Source of the DNA: Candidatus Methanocorpusculum faecipullorum
GTDB lineage: Archaea > Halobacteriota > Methanomicrobia > Methanomicrobiales > Methanocorpusculaceae
Length of the DNA: 38,451 nt
Assembly: GCA_018883755.1 (NCBI GenBank)
Contig: JAHLFR010000002.1
Coordinates: forward strand, 42,040-80,490
Reading direction: 5' to 3'
The translations under genes and the position numbers were made by a program. The notes under the pieces were generated by a model that saw nothing but the letters and a program-made list of their open reading frames with translations, did no database searches and was not told the origin of the DNA. This document shows, in pieces, positions 20,527-29,335 of this stretch; the first letter of the stretch is position 1; the number at the start of each line of letters is the position of its first letter.

Positions 20527-21870
20527 TTATTTCGGAAGAACCAAACGGTCTCCGTTCTGCATAATGTGAATCTCTTTGTTCAGCGCATAACCGAACTCAC
20601 GGCCAAGGGTCACGTACCCGCCCTTCATGTCGAACGGTCCGTGCGACGGAACAATGTGTTCCGGATTCAGCATTGAGATCAGATCATAATGCTCCTGATA
20701 AAACGCGTGACCCGTTACATGAAGACCATCAAAGATTCTTGCACCCTGCCGCAGCAGAAGCCGGTCAACCTCTGCACGCTGGGCATAGTTCACCGGATTT
20801 GGAATGATGTTTGCCGAAAACATCACCTTATCGCCCTTCTCAATCTTGAACGGGGTGTCACCGGAAGCCATGCGGGAAAGCATCGAACCCGGCTCTCCCT
20901 GGTGACCGGTAACCACAAGCAGGAACTTGTCCTTTCCTTCTTTTGCCACACGGCGCAGCATCCGGTCGGTTGTCTTGCGGTTGCCGTAGATACTTGTTCC
21001 CTGCGGGAAGGCAACCTGCTTCATCATCTCGGCGGTTCCGTTGTACCGTTCCATGGATCTCCCCAGAAGAATAGGGATGCGGTCAATCTCGCGGGCACAC
21101 TCGGTGATGGTTTTGATTCTTGCAATCTGTGAAGCAAAGGTCGAGACGATGATCGCGTTCTTATCATCCTCACAACGCGTGATCGCATCCCGCACCCGCA
21201 GACGGGCAACCTGTTCGCTTGGGGCATACCCGCGGTCATCAAGGTTCAGCGACTCAACGATCAGAACCTTCACACCCTCCTTACCGATCGCACGCATGCG
21301 TGCAAGGTCGGGTGCTTCGCCGATCACCGGTGTCATATCCAGCTTGAAGTCGTTGGCATACACGACACAACCCGCTGGCGTGTGAAGCACCGCCATAACG
21401 GAGTCGATAATACTGTGCTGGACACGGACGAACTCCAGCGTCAGGTGCTGGGAGATGGTATATTTGCCGCCTGCTTTCAGCGCAAACGTTTTGTTCGTCA
21501 CCGAGAACTTGCGCTCGCCTTCAATCTGCTGTTTAATCAGTTCAGTCGTGTACGGGGTTGCGATGATCGGGCAGTTATAGCGGTGGGCAAGTTTCTGTAC
21601 TGCACCGATGTGGTCAAGGTGACCGTGCGTACAAACGATCGCCTTGACCGTCCCTTCGACCGAGTTCATCACGGTATCGTCGGGGATTGCACCAATCTGG
21701 ATCAGATCCAGCGAGTGCATATTCTCCATTTCTACATTGTTGTTCCCTGAGATTGGATCAAGATACAGACCCATATCAAAGATAACGATCTCTTTACCGA
21801 CGCGGACCGCGGTCATATTCCTTCCGACCTCGTTGTATCCGCCGACGGCGATGACTTCTATGTCAACCAT
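20527..21870 (-). CDS. rnj: RNase J-type beta-CASP ribonuclease
   Basis: A 447-residue metallo-beta-lactamase/beta-CASP nuclease of the archaeal RNase J family, a 5'-to-3' exoribonuclease in RNA turnover. Motif HGHLDH at 82-87 binds two zinc ions. Further metal or CASP motifs are seen in VYANDFKLD, VVTGHQGEPGSMLSRM and SGH-like VTGHAFYQEH, with HIVPSHGPFDM near the end. It lacks the extra C-terminal domain of bacterial RNase J. It lies inside the isoprenoid gene block, an arrangement known in other euryarchaea. Its start has CGGAGAAA about ten bases upstream. Confidence 0.95.
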   Translation of the reverse strand: MVDIEVIAVGGYNEVGRNMTAVRVGKEIVIFDMGLYLDPISGNNNVEMENMHSLDLIQIGAIPDDTVMNSVEGTVKAIVCTHGHLDHIGAVQKLAHRYNCPIIATPYTTELIKQQIEGERKFSVTNKTFALKAGGKYTISQHLTLEFVRVQHSIIDSVMAVLHTPAGCVVYANDFKLDMTPVIGEAPDLARMRAIGKEGVKVLIVESLNLDDRGYAPSEQVARLRVRDAITRCEDDKNAIIVSTFASQIARIKTITECAREIDRIPILLGRSMERYNGTAEMMKQVAFPQGTSIYGNRKTTDRMLRRVAKEGKDKFLLVVTGHQGEPGSMLSRMASGDTPFKIEKGDKVMFSANIIPNPVNYAQRAEVDRLLLRQGARIFDGLHVTGHAFYQEHYDLISMLNPEHIVPSHGPFDMKGGYVTLGREFGYALNKEIHIMQNGDRLVLPK

Positions 21871-21906
21871 TGTGTTATTTCTCCGAATTTTCAGACCTTA
21901 GGACAT

Positions 21907-22986
21907 TCACATATTTGGTTGCGGCCCAACCATTTCCCGCAATGTTCCCGTAATATATGTTCTTGCGTGCTGAAGAGCGGAAACATCAGGAGATCCGGTC
22001 AGAAACATTGCTGCACGAAGCTGGTAGTGTATGGCGTCAATGGTTCTGTATGTCTCGTCCTCTCCGCACAGTGCAGGAGAGAGTAGAGGAAGTGCCATAC
22101 CCCCAAGTGTTGCCCCGAGCGCTATTCCTTTTGCGATGTCAAGACCCGAGCGCAGACCGCCGGTTGCGATCACAGGTCCTGTTCCTGTCCTGGCTACCTC
22201 AAAAACACTTACAGCAGTAGGAACCCCCCACGTAAGGAGAGTGTCCCCAAGTTCCCTGAGTGCTTTATCACCGGCAGCTCCCCGCTCAGTACAGCGAATT
22301 CCTTCTATTTTTGCCCACGAAGTTCCGCCCATACCGCCGGTATCAATAGCAGCGACTCCGGCATCCCAGAGTCTGGAGGCAACTTCACGGGAGATTCCGT
22401 TTCCGGTTTCCTTAACGATAACCGGGAACTTCACGTCTTTACACAGCTGTCGGATCGCATCCAGGCATCCGACGGCTGAGTGATCACCTTCCGGCTGGAT
22501 AGCCTCCTGCAGGAAGTTGAGATGAATGCAAAGAGCATCTGCATCGATCATCTCGACGGCACGCTCTGCCCACTCAGTACCATGCTCAACAAGCTGGACG
22601 GCACCGAGATTTCCACAGACAAATGCATGCGGTGCGGTCTCACGGACGATTGCAAACGAGTCTGCCAGCTCCGGTTTTTCAAGGGCTGCACGCTGGGAAC
22701 CAACACCGATACCAAGTCCGTAGCGTTCTGCAGCACTGGCAAGGACACGGTTAACCTCGGCAGTGTCCGGGTGACCGCCGGTCATCGCCGCAATGAACAG
22801 CGGTGATGAAAGACGTTTTCCGAGAAACTCAACCGAGAGATCGATTGCGTCCATGTCGCATTCAGGCAGAGCACAGTGAACCAGATGCACATCGTCAAAA
22901 AGTGTTGATCCTGTCTCGATGTCGGTCTGGCTGCAGATACGCAGATGATCCATCTTGCGTGATGAGGTAAGTTTCTCTTTTGTCAT
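21907..22986 (-). CDS. fni: isopentenyl-diphosphate delta-isomerase, type 2
   Basis: FMN- and NADPH-dependent interconversion of isopentenyl and dimethylallyl diphosphate. The 359 residues show the TIM-barrel pattern of the type 2 enzyme: SSRKMDHLRIC at the N-terminus, FIAAMTGGHP, GVGSQRAALE, IHLNFLQEAIQPEGD, VKETGNGIS, DTGGMGGTSWAKIE and ATGGLRSGLDIAKGIALGA near the phosphate site. It sits between isopentenyl phosphate kinase (8 bases upstream) and RNase J, so it is an operon member. No strong ribosome binding site is seen. Confidence 0.96.
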   Translation of the reverse strand: MTKEKLTSSRKMDHLRICSQTDIETGSTLFDDVHLVHCALPECDMDAIDLSVEFLGKRLSSPLFIAAMTGGHPDTAEVNRVLASAAERYGLGIGVGSQRAALEKPELADSFAIVRETAPHAFVCGNLGAVQLVEHGTEWAERAVEMIDADALCIHLNFLQEAIQPEGDHSAVGCLDAIRQLCKDVKFPVIVKETGNGISREVASRLWDAGVAAIDTGGMGGTSWAKIEGIRCTERGAAGDKALRELGDTLLTWGVPTAVSVFEVARTGTGPVIATGGLRSGLDIAKGIALGATLGGMALPLLSPALCGEDETYRTIDAIHYQLRAAMFLTGSPDVSALQHARTYITGTLREMVGPQPNM

Positions 22987-22994
22987 GATTTTCG

Positions 22995-23747
22995 TTACTG
23001 AACAATTGTTCCGCCGTGATCACGGTCTTGCAGGAAGTCCATGACACGGGAGATATGGAAAAGGTGAGACGGAATACCGGCGTCTGCAAGCAGCAGAAGC
23101 TCCTCCACCTTTCCCCGCATTCCTCCGGTTACATCCGTATTTGAGGAACACCCAAGATCGATTTCACCAACGTTTTCGCGGGTGATCACCGGCACAACCC
23201 GATCGTCTGCAAGAACGCCCGGAACATCAGTTGCAACACCGACACGGGTTGCACTGAGAGCCTTTGCCATTGCAGGCACGATCTGATCGCCTGAAACAAT
23301 ACAGGCTCCGCGGACGGTGTCCATTACCACGTCACCGTGCAGAACCGGCACAACGCCAAGTGCAAGAAGGGCCTTGATCTGTTCCTCGCCGGAGTAAACA
23401 AGACGTCCGTCCTTTGCAAGACTCGTACAGAACGGGTGCATGCAAACCGCGTCAACACCTTCGGCACGGAGAAGAGAGACGAACTCTTCGTTCAGTCTCC
23501 GGACGGCAAAGTGGGTAACAGCAATTCCTTCCGCGTTGGATTTAGTGACGCCTTCCTGGATACGGTACTGTTTTGCTTCCGGATGACCGCAGGATCCTGC
23601 ACCGTGTACAATAACAAGCGGGACGGATTTCGCAACCGGTGCAATCTGTGCTGCAAGCTCACGAATTCTGGCAGTATCAATTACACCAGCCTCGGATTTT
23701 TTTGTAACAACACTTCCGCCAAGTTTGAGTACGGTAATTTCACTCAT
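22995..23747 (-). CDS. isopentenyl phosphate kinase
   Basis: Amino-acid-kinase-fold enzyme that phosphorylates isopentenyl phosphate to isopentenyl diphosphate in the archaeal mevalonate routes. The 250-residue protein starts with LKLGGSVVTKK. The histidine characteristic of IPK is H55 in GAGSCGHPEA, and SSNTDVTGGMRGKVEELL near the end is typical. The frame is open well upstream through the mevalonate kinase gene. The ATG at 23747 is clearly right: GGAAGG lies 7 bases before it and the protein then begins at the family N-terminus. It overlaps the mevalonate kinase gene by 8 bases. Confidence 0.95.
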   Translation of the reverse strand: MSEITVLKLGGSVVTKKSEAGVIDTARIRELAAQIAPVAKSVPLVIVHGAGSCGHPEAKQYRIQEGVTKSNAEGIAVTHFAVRRLNEEFVSLLRAEGVDAVCMHPFCTSLAKDGRLVYSGEEQIKALLALGVVPVLHGDVVMDTVRGACIVSGDQIVPAMAKALSATRVGVATDVPGVLADDRVVPVITRENVGEIDLGCSSNTDVTGGMRGKVEELLLLADAGIPSHLFHISRVMDFLQDRDHGGTIVQ

Positions 23748-24612
23748 CTTTTTCCTTCCGTGCACCTTCGGTGTCAATCGTGGTGATGATGGCGCGTGCA
23801 TCGCAGCCCTCAATGGCACCGGCGACCCGGTTGCGTGCGCCCTTTGAACATATGGCATACATACACCCGCCTCCGCCTGCTCCGGTGGTCTTTGCTCCGT
23901 GGGCTCCCGCAGAACGTGCTGCAAGAACAAGTTTCGAGAGAACCGGGTGACCAACACCCAAAGCATCCAGCAGGGCATGGTTCATGTTCATGAGATTGCC
24001 GAGCTCTTTCTGATTGTCCAGATTGTACATCGCCCGCATGGTAATCGCCGCAATGGAGTCAAGAATCGGATTGGCAATGTCCGGAGAGTTCTTACGAAGC
24101 TCGGCAACCTTTCCGACCATCTCCGAGGTGCTGTGCGAGACAAGGGTGTTTCCGATAACAAGCGAGAAGTTCTGCGGGGGAAGGAGACGGCGTTTTTCAT
24201 TGCCGCGAACAAGTACCATCCCGCCAAACGTGGAGACATAGGTATCGGTCGCACTGGCCCGCCCGTTCTGTGCAGACATCTCAACCTGATGAGCGAGATC
24301 CGCGATCTCGGCGCGGGTCTTTTCCAGACCGAACTCATCGTTGATTGCGCACAGCGTTGCAACAGTAACCGCCGCAGATGAACCAAGCCCGGAGGAACTT
24401 GGCAGCTGGGATCTGACGTAAACACTTCCCTTTACATCCATCAGCCGGAAACACTCGGCAATGTAGGGGGAGTTAGGCTTCTGGTGATAACGCGTTTCCC
24501 GAACGGTAACCATAACACGGGGCTTGATTGCCATTGCAATACCGGGCTTTCCGTAGACCACGGCGTGTTCGCCGAAGAGGAAGACTTTGCCAGGTGCACT
24601 CCACGTTGCCAT
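23740..24612 (-). CDS. mvk: mevalonate kinase
   Basis: GHMP-superfamily kinase that phosphorylates mevalonate, feeding archaeal lipid synthesis. The 290 residues show GKVFLFGEHAVVYGKP at the start, the ATP-binding motif PSSSGLGSSA at 71-80 and the third motif KTTGAGGGGCMYA. Length and motifs are normal for the archaeal form. Its first base is the last base of the MEMO-like gene (overlap of 1) and it overlaps isopentenyl phosphate kinase by 8 bases, so translation of the three is tightly coupled. Confidence 0.96.
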   Translation of the reverse strand: MATWSAPGKVFLFGEHAVVYGKPGIAMAIKPRVMVTVRETRYHQKPNSPYIAECFRLMDVKGSVYVRSQLPSSSGLGSSAAVTVATLCAINDEFGLEKTRAEIADLAHQVEMSAQNGRASATDTYVSTFGGMVLVRGNEKRRLLPPQNFSLVIGNTLVSHSTSEMVGKVAELRKNSPDIANPILDSIAAITMRAMYNLDNQKELGNLMNMNHALLDALGVGHPVLSKLVLAARSAGAHGAKTTGAGGGGCMYAICSKGARNRVAGAIEGCDARAIITTIDTEGARKEKDE

Positions 24613-25457
24613 CAGACAACCTCCATTGCCGCATATCCGACAACCTCGCGGTTATCACCGGTTGCATCGCCTGATGTCTGATACATGATAACTTTCGCTT
24701 CCTGTGCGCCACGTTGCTTTGCAACAAGCATCATAACGGCAATACAGCCGTAACCGCACATCGACGGCTGTATCTCGATGAGTTTTTCATAAAACTTCTG
24801 CACGTCGAGTTTTGCAGCTGCGGCAAGAACGGTCAGATCATCCCTTTCTGCAACGGATGCCGGTACATAATGTGAACCGTCGCCGGAAGCAAGAATGACG
24901 ACATTGTCGCTATGTACCGCATCAATTGCCCGTAAGATGGCATCTGCCACGCGGTGAACCTCCGCACAAGACTGCTCCCCCAGCAGAACCGGCACAACTT
25001 TTGCCTGCGGGAACCGGTACCGGATAAACGGCATCTGCACCTCAAGCGAATTTTCCTGAACCCTCAAAAGATCAGGACGATTCGGGATACCAGCCTCACT
25101 CAGTGCTGCAACAAAAGCACGGTCAGGAGGGACCGGACCGATCGGGGTCTCCCATATCAGATCTGCGGTTGCGGTCATACAACCCGCATGGCTTGGACCA
25201 ATCACCACAAATGTGCCGGAGAATGTCTCGGGAATTTTCGCATAAGCGCACGCAGCACATCTTCCCGAGTAGATGTAACCGGCGTGCGGAACCAACACAC
25301 CGCATGGAGAGGTTACAGACGTTACCGTCGACGAAAAGAGTGCATCAAGCAGGGCTTTCAGTTCTTCTGCTTCTTTTGGGTAAAACATTCCCGCAAGGTC
25401 AGCATGCCGACAGCCTGCATCCGCCGTACCAGTAGCAGGGTATTCCTCTATTTTCAT
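24612..25457 (-). CDS. MEMO1/AmmB-like protein
   Basis: A 281-residue member of the MEMO1 family, related in fold to non-haem iron dioxygenases; the archaeal function is not established. Residues matching the metal-binding His and Cys of MEMO are visible in VPHAGYIYSG, VIGPSHAG and SMCGYGCIAVMM. Also typical are the early AGMFYP and SGDGSHY in the middle. It is first in the isoprenoid block, and this place next to mevalonate kinase recurs in many archaea, which hints at a link to isoprenoid supply. ATG at 25457 is chosen over an in-frame TTG nine bases upstream. No clear ribosome binding site is seen. Confidence 0.9.
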   Translation of the reverse strand: MKIEEYPATGTADAGCRHADLAGMFYPKEAEELKALLDALFSSTVTSVTSPCGVLVPHAGYIYSGRCAACAYAKIPETFSGTFVVIGPSHAGCMTATADLIWETPIGPVPPDRAFVAALSEAGIPNRPDLLRVQENSLEVQMPFIRYRFPQAKVVPVLLGEQSCAEVHRVADAILRAIDAVHSDNVVILASGDGSHYVPASVAERDDLTVLAAAAKLDVQKFYEKLIEIQPSMCGYGCIAVMMLVAKQRGAQEAKVIMYQTSGDATGDNREVVGYAAMEVV

Positions 25458-25700
25458 GGATATCAAACGGGTATTACGCCGTAACCAAGGATTTCGTCCG
25501 CCAATCCGCGAAAGATACTATTCAGATATTTGCGGATAGGTGTGTGAAGGTGGTTATGTGTTGGTTTGGCAGGGCTTTAATGATTGCGTCACAACCCTGA
25601 GAGAGTTTGCGGCACCCCAAAACAGAACGCTGGATTGTACCACTGCAAAAGATATCCTGCAGACACAGCCCCTGTCAGAAAAGAACCGGAAGGCAGAGTC
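25458..25700. other. gap between the MEMO-like gene and the rps2 terminator
   Basis: No gene or RNA that I can name. It should contain the promoter of the isoprenoid block, but no TATA box on the minus strand stands out. A small hairpin (GACA, CAGCCCC, TGTC near 25668-25682) is the only structure seen. Confidence 0.3.
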
Positions 25701-25720
25701 AGAATAATACAAAAAAAGAT
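25701..25720 (-). terminator. T-run terminator of the ribosomal operon
   Basis: On the minus strand ATCTTTTTTTGTATTATTC follows the rps2 stop by 13 bases, marking the end of the long translation operon. Confidence 0.5.
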
Positions 25721-25733
25721 GATATGAGTGGAT

Positions 25734-26342
25734 TTAGAACTCAGACTCAAAGTCTTCAAAGGTCAGGGAGGACACAATGCCCTTCTGCTTTAAGACCTCA
25801 CGGGTCAGGAGGAAGTAGACCATGGAGAGTGCCTTGCGACCTTTGTTGTTCGTCGGGATCACGAGGTCGACATTGTTGGTCTGGTTGTTGATATCACAAA
25901 GGGCGATAACCGGAATACCGCACTGGACAGCCTCGGTGATAACCTGCGAGTCTCCGATCGGGTCGGTGACCACAACAACCGACGGCTCGACGTACTTCGG
26001 GAGGACCGGGTTGGTGAGCGTACCGGGGATGAACCGGCCAACGTGAGAGAGTGCGCCGATGGTGTCAGCAAACTTCTGTGCCGGGTACTGGCCGTACTGA
26101 CGGGAGGTAACAACGAAGATCTTCGGTGCTTCGTAGCGTGCAAGGAACTTTGCTACCTGCTTGATACGCTCGTCGGTCTTTCTGATATCAATGATATACA
26201 GACCGTCGGAACGGACGCGGTAGATGAATTCCTTCATGTCATCGTCTTTCTGCTGGGTACCGATGTGGACACCGGCTGCCAGATACTCTTCCACGGATAC
26301 TAATGGTTCGGTCAGTTCAATTCCAAGTTCATTGTCGGTCAT
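25734..26342 (-). CDS. rps2: 30S ribosomal protein S2
   Basis: Small-subunit ribosomal protein uS2, 202 residues from the chosen start, of archaeal/eukaryotic type ([72 protein letters not shown]). ATG at 26342 is used because GAGGAG lies ten bases upstream and the frame's earlier codons overlap enolase. The gene begins one base after the enolase stop codon and is the last of the long operon, followed by a T-rich terminator. Confidence 0.97.
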   Translation of the reverse strand: MTDNELGIELTEPLVSVEEYLAAGVHIGTQQKDDDMKEFIYRVRSDGLYIIDIRKTDERIKQVAKFLARYEAPKIFVVTSRQYGQYPAQKFADTIGALSHVGRFIPGTLTNPVLPKYVEPSVVVVTDPIGDSQVITEAVQCGIPVIALCDINNQTNNVDLVIPTNNKGRKALSMVYFLLTREVLKQKGIVSSLTFEDFESEF

Positions 26343-26343
26343 T

Positions 26344-27543
26344 TTAGAAATGCTCCTCAATTCTTATAAGTTCATTTAGTTTAGCAATACGCTCACCGCC
26401 AACAACACCGCACTTGAGGAAGCAGCAGTTGAATGCAGTTCCAAGGTGTGCAATTGTGGTGTCGGTTGTCTCACCGGACCGGTGGCTCATGACGGTCTCA
26501 TACCCATACTCATGGGCAAGACGGATTGTCTCAAACGTATCGGTCAGGGTTCCGATCTGGTTAGGCTTGATTAAGACACAGTTGCCTGCTTCAAGGGTGA
26601 TTCCTTCCTCCAGACGCTTTGCGTTGGTAACAAAGAGATCATCTCCGCAGATGAGTGTGTCACGGCCGGAGACCTCTTCGGTCATCTGTGCGAAGCCTTC
26701 AAAGTCCTCTTCCTGAATCGGGTCCTCAACATAGATCAGATTGTACTGATCCACCAGCTCGGCGATGTATGCGATCTGCTCCTCAGTAGTGCGCTTTGCA
26801 TTCTTATACACATACCGCTCAAGATCAGCATTCCACATCTCGGAAGATGCAACGTCAAGACCCATGCGGACCTCAATTCCTGTCGCATCCTGCACTTTGT
26901 TTACCGCTTCCGCAACGATCTCGAATGCTTCTGCATCGCTGATGTGCGGAGCCCAGGCACCCTCGTCACCCTTGCCGCAACCTTTACCGCGCGCAACAAG
27001 AATCTCTTTGATGGTCTTGTGCACACGGGCGTTTGTAAAGACTGCCTCTGCGGCGGTTGCAGCACCTGTCGGAACGATCAGGAACTCCTGAATATCGGTT
27101 GCATCCACCGCATGGGCACCGCCGCCGATCACATTGCCGAGTGGGAGCGGGGTCTGATCCACAAATGCTCCGCCAAGGTACTGGAACAGCTCAAGATTCA
27201 GGGCAGATGCAGCTGCCTTTGCGTTTGCAAGAGAGAGTGCAACTGCGATGTTTGCACCAATGCCGGAGAGATCCTCGGTACCATCTACATTGCGCAGCGT
27301 CTCATCAAAGGTACGCTGATCCTGCGCATCAAGATCAATCAGTTCCGGAATCAGCCGTGCCTGTGCATCAGCAATTGCTTCAGCACATGGCCGCACTTTT
27401 GCTTCATAGATACCGGTCGATGCACCGCTTGGTGCGCATGCACGGCCGTATCCTCCGCTTGCAGTCAGGATCTCCGCTTCAATGGTCTCATTTCCACGGC
27501 TGTCAAGAATTCTCCGGAGCGTAATGCTGTCAATTGTGGTCAT
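26344..27543 (-). CDS. eno: enolase
   Basis: Dehydrates 2-phosphoglycerate to phosphoenolpyruvate, in gluconeogenesis in a methanogen. The 399-residue protein is a little short for the family. Conserved parts are the N-terminal [22 protein letters not shown], the metal/substrate segment [23 protein letters not shown] with the catalytic Glu, the metal Asp in [11 protein letters not shown], catalytic Lys in [10 protein letters not shown], and [10 protein letters not shown]. The C-terminal block is divergent ([23 protein letters not shown] where most enolases have a TG-x-RSER form). The main catalytic residues are present, so it should be active. It lies in the ribosomal operon between rpoK and rps2, as in other archaea. 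Confidence 0.95.
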   Translation of the reverse strand: MTTIDSITLRRILDSRGNETIEAEILTASGGYGRACAPSGASTGIYEAKVRPCAEAIADAQARLIPELIDLDAQDQRTFDETLRNVDGTEDLSGIGANIAVALSLANAKAAASALNLELFQYLGGAFVDQTPLPLGNVIGGGAHAVDATDIQEFLIVPTGAATAAEAVFTNARVHKTIKEILVARGKGCGKGDEGAWAPHISDAEAFEIVAEAVNKVQDATGIEVRMGLDVASSEMWNADLERYVYKNAKRTTEEQIAYIAELVDQYNLIYVEDPIQEEDFEGFAQMTEEVSGRDTLICGDDLFVTNAKRLEEGITLEAGNCVLIKPNQIGTLTDTFETIRLAHEYGYETVMSHRSGETTDTTIAHLGTAFNCCFLKCGVVGGERIAKLNELIRIEEHF

Positions 27544-27544
27544 A

Positions 27545-27733
27545 TTACTGAACCTCTACTTTGTCACCAATGGGGCGCTTAACGGTGATAGGAACCATAT
27601 TCTCTGCAAACTCGGCAAGGGCGATCTCAAGCGGATCGATCTTAGTAGTTCTGACAAGAATAGGGGCACCCATCGAGATCTGTAAAGCGCGCGCACCGAT
27701 GATCCTGGCCCGTTCATAACGAGTGTATATCAT
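27545..27733 (-). CDS. rpoK: RNA polymerase subunit K (Rpo6)
   Basis: Archaeal homologue of eukaryotic Rpb6 and bacterial omega, a small assembly subunit that clamps the largest subunit. It has 62 residues, with the family core [21 protein letters not shown] and KPIG-like [12 protein letters not shown] at 27733 is taken rather than a TTG six bases upstream. It ends one base before the enolase start region and is preceded by tRNA-Pro. Confidence 0.95.
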   Translation of the reverse strand: MIYTRYERARIIGARALQISMGAPILVRTTKIDPLEIALAEFAENMVPITVKRPIGDKVEVQ

Positions 27734-27770
27734 TGGCAATCACATCCATAAAACATAAAGAATGGAAAAA

Positions 27771-27845
27771 TGGGGTCGCTGAGATTCGAACTCAGGTCAC
27801 TACGTCCCGAACGTAATAGGATGGTCCAGGCTACCCTACGACCCC
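27771..27845 (-). tRNA. tRNA-Pro (CGG)
   Basis: A 75-base cloverleaf on the minus strand. The acceptor stem GGGGTCG pairs with CGACCCC, discriminator A. The anticodon stem TTACG/CGTAG holds loop TTCGGGA, anticodon CGG, reading CCG. The T arm is TGAG-TTCGAAT-CTCA. CCA is not encoded and no intron is seen. It lies within the operon between rpoN and rpoK, so it must be cut out of the long transcript. Confidence 0.95.
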
Positions 27846-27859
27846 GCATCATTCATGCA

Positions 27860-28048
27860 TCACGTGTAGGGATACAGCTCATCAACAGTCTCTTTGTGCG
27901 AGAGAAGCATGCGTCTGCAACAATACCGCTCAAGCCCGAGAGAGTCGAGAATTTCTTTCGGATCTTCACCGGCAGCTTTCCGCTGTTGATATTCTTCCCA
28001 TACCGTGGAAATCACTTTCCCACAGGTGAAACATCGAACTGGTATCAT
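27860..28048 (-). CDS. rpoN: RNA polymerase subunit N (Rpo10)
   Basis: Homologue of eukaryotic Rpb10, a zinc-binding assembly subunit that sits with RpoD and RpoL. The 62-residue protein starts [13 protein letters not shown] and has the paired cysteines in [10 protein letters not shown], so all four zinc ligands of the CxxC...CC motif are present. GAAGGAT seven bases before the ATG is a good ribosome binding site. The 92-base gap from rps9 contains a strong hairpin. Confidence 0.96.
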   Translation of the reverse strand: MIPVRCFTCGKVISTVWEEYQQRKAAGEDPKEILDSLGLERYCCRRMLLSHKETVDELYPYT

Positions 28049-28083
28049 TAGTTATCCTTCTAAGGTTATTAATCTGTTGTTTT

Positions 28084-28115
28084 GCAAATGGGGGTGAGGA
28101 TATCATCCCCTTTGC
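28084..28115 (-). promoter_or_regulatory. hairpin between rps9 and rpoN
   Basis: An inverted repeat with 13 base pairs and one bulge: outer GCAAA/TTTGC, inner GGGGGTGA with TCATCCCC, loop of five. On the minus-strand RNA it is not followed by a T run, so it looks more like a processing or stability element than a terminator. Confidence 0.45.
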
Positions 28116-28140
28116 AGAACCCATATTCTGAAAGCTAGAT

Positions 28141-28539
28141 TTAACGGTACGACTTCTGGAACCGTGCACGTGCACCGCGTCCATGCGGCTTCTTGGCTTC
28201 CTTCTGACGGGAGTCATTGACAAGAAGCGTACGGTCGTAGCTGAGGTAAACCTCTTTGATGTGCGGGTCGTTGGTCCAGTTCAGGATGCCGCGGCCGAGT
28301 GCCGTGCGGACAGCCTCTGCCTGGCCCATGACGCCTCCGCCGGAGACATCGATGTCAACATCAACGTTGTCGAGTGCACCCGGTGCGAGAGCGATTGCCT
28401 CGGAGATCTTCATGCGGATGATTTCGCTTCCATAGACCTCAAGCGGGACAGAGTTGATACGGACTCTGCCCTTACCCTCTTTGAGGGTTGCGCGTGCAAT
28501 TGCCGTCTTTCTCTTACCACTGGTGTTAATGATCTTCAT
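28141..28539 (-). CDS. rps9: 30S ribosomal protein S9
   Basis: Small-subunit protein uS9 whose C-terminal tail reaches the decoding site. It has 132 residues. The N-terminus INTSGKRKTAIARATLKEG, the central VSGGGVMGQAEAVRTALGRG and the basic tail ending RARFQKSYR are diagnostic. ATG at 28539 is used because AGAGGTGGAG precedes it; the longer open frame overlaps rpl13. It follows rpl13 with 13 bases between stop and start. Confidence 0.97.
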   Translation of the reverse strand: MKIINTSGKRKTAIARATLKEGKGRVRINSVPLEVYGSEIIRMKISEAIALAPGALDNVDVDIDVSGGGVMGQAEAVRTALGRGILNWTNDPHIKEVYLSYDRTLLVNDSRQKEAKKPHGRGARARFQKSYR

Positions 28540-28552
28540 CTTTCTCCACCTC

Positions 28553-28975
28553 TTAGTACTTTGCTCCAAGGTTGGTGCTGATTGCGCCAACAGTGACGTA
28601 ACGTGCGCTGCTTAAGCGGTCGCGGTGTGCGGCCTCAAGAACCTCTGCCTCTGCGTCCTTAAACTCGTAAGGAACACCAACATATGCCTTGACACGGCGG
28701 AAAGCTGCTGCTCCCGGCCGGGTCTTGTACGGGATCATGCCGCGGACGGTACGCTTGACGATCTGGTCAGGGCGTCTCGGGTAGAACGGACCGCCTTCAA
28801 CGGAACCGCGAACACGCTTGGTGTAGTACTCTTTCATGATCATCGCACGGGAACCGGAGACGATGACTTTCTCGGCGTTGATAATAGCGATCTCTTCGCC
28901 TGCAAGAACGCGCTGGGCAACAAGGCTGCACATTCTTCCGAGCAGAAGATTCTCTCCATCAATAACTGTTACCAT
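28553..28975 (-). CDS. rpl13: 50S ribosomal protein L13
   Basis: Large-subunit protein uL13, 140 residues. It begins MVTVIDGENLLLGRMCSLVA and carries the basic core RGSVEGGPFYPRRPDQIVKR and MIPYKTRPG. The start has GAGGTGA upstream. It lies 6 bases after rpl18e and directly before rps9, the standard archaeal order. Confidence 0.97.
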   Translation of the reverse strand: MVTVIDGENLLLGRMCSLVAQRVLAGEEIAIINAEKVIVSGSRAMIMKEYYTKRVRGSVEGGPFYPRRPDQIVKRTVRGMIPYKTRPGAAAFRRVKAYVGVPYEFKDAEAEVLEAAHRDRLSSARYVTVGAISTNLGAKY

Positions 28976-28981
28976 TTCAGT

Positions 28982-29335
28982 TCACCTCAGGATCCGGACG
29001 CGGCTGCCCTTCGGGTTTGCTGCGACAAGCTCCTCGATTGTCATGCAGGTACCGTTGGCTTCCATGATTTTTTCACGCGCAGCATCGGAGAAGTTAAGTG
29101 CGGCAACCTTGACGGGTGCTGCGATCACACCTGCTGCCAGGACTTTACCCGGAACCAGGATGATCTCATTCTCTTTTGCGTAGCGGCTAATCTTTCCGAT
29201 GTTAACTTCAGCGTAGTTCTTGCTGGACGTGTTCAGGCGCCCTGCAATCTCACGCCAGATATTAGCCTCGTTTTCCCGGGATGCCCGCTTGAGCATACCG
29301 ATTAAGGATTCGAGGCGGGGGTTTGTCTTATTCAT
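28982..29335 (-). CDS. rpl18e: 50S ribosomal protein L18e
   Basis: Archaeal/eukaryotic large-subunit protein eL18, 117 residues, begins MNKTNPRLESLIGMLKRAS and contains VNIGKISRYAKENEIILVPG and the KVAALNFSDAAREKI segment. It starts immediately after the rpoD stop codon. Confidence 0.97.
   Translation of the reverse strand: MNKTNPRLESLIGMLKRASRENEANIWREIAGRLNTSSKNYAEVNIGKISRYAKENEIILVPGKVLAAGVIAAPVKVAALNFSDAAREKIMEANGTCMTIEELVAANPKGSRVRILR

Noticed and set aside
23748-23978. Longer isopentenyl phosphate kinase with a 77-residue N-terminal extension
   Set aside because: The extension runs through the mevalonate kinase gene out of frame, and the internal ATG at 23747 has a strong ribosome binding site and the family N-terminus.
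25607-25891. Plus-strand open frame of 94 codons across the gap after rps2
   Set aside because: Half of it is antisense to rps2, and the rest has no ribosome binding site or recognisable protein pattern.
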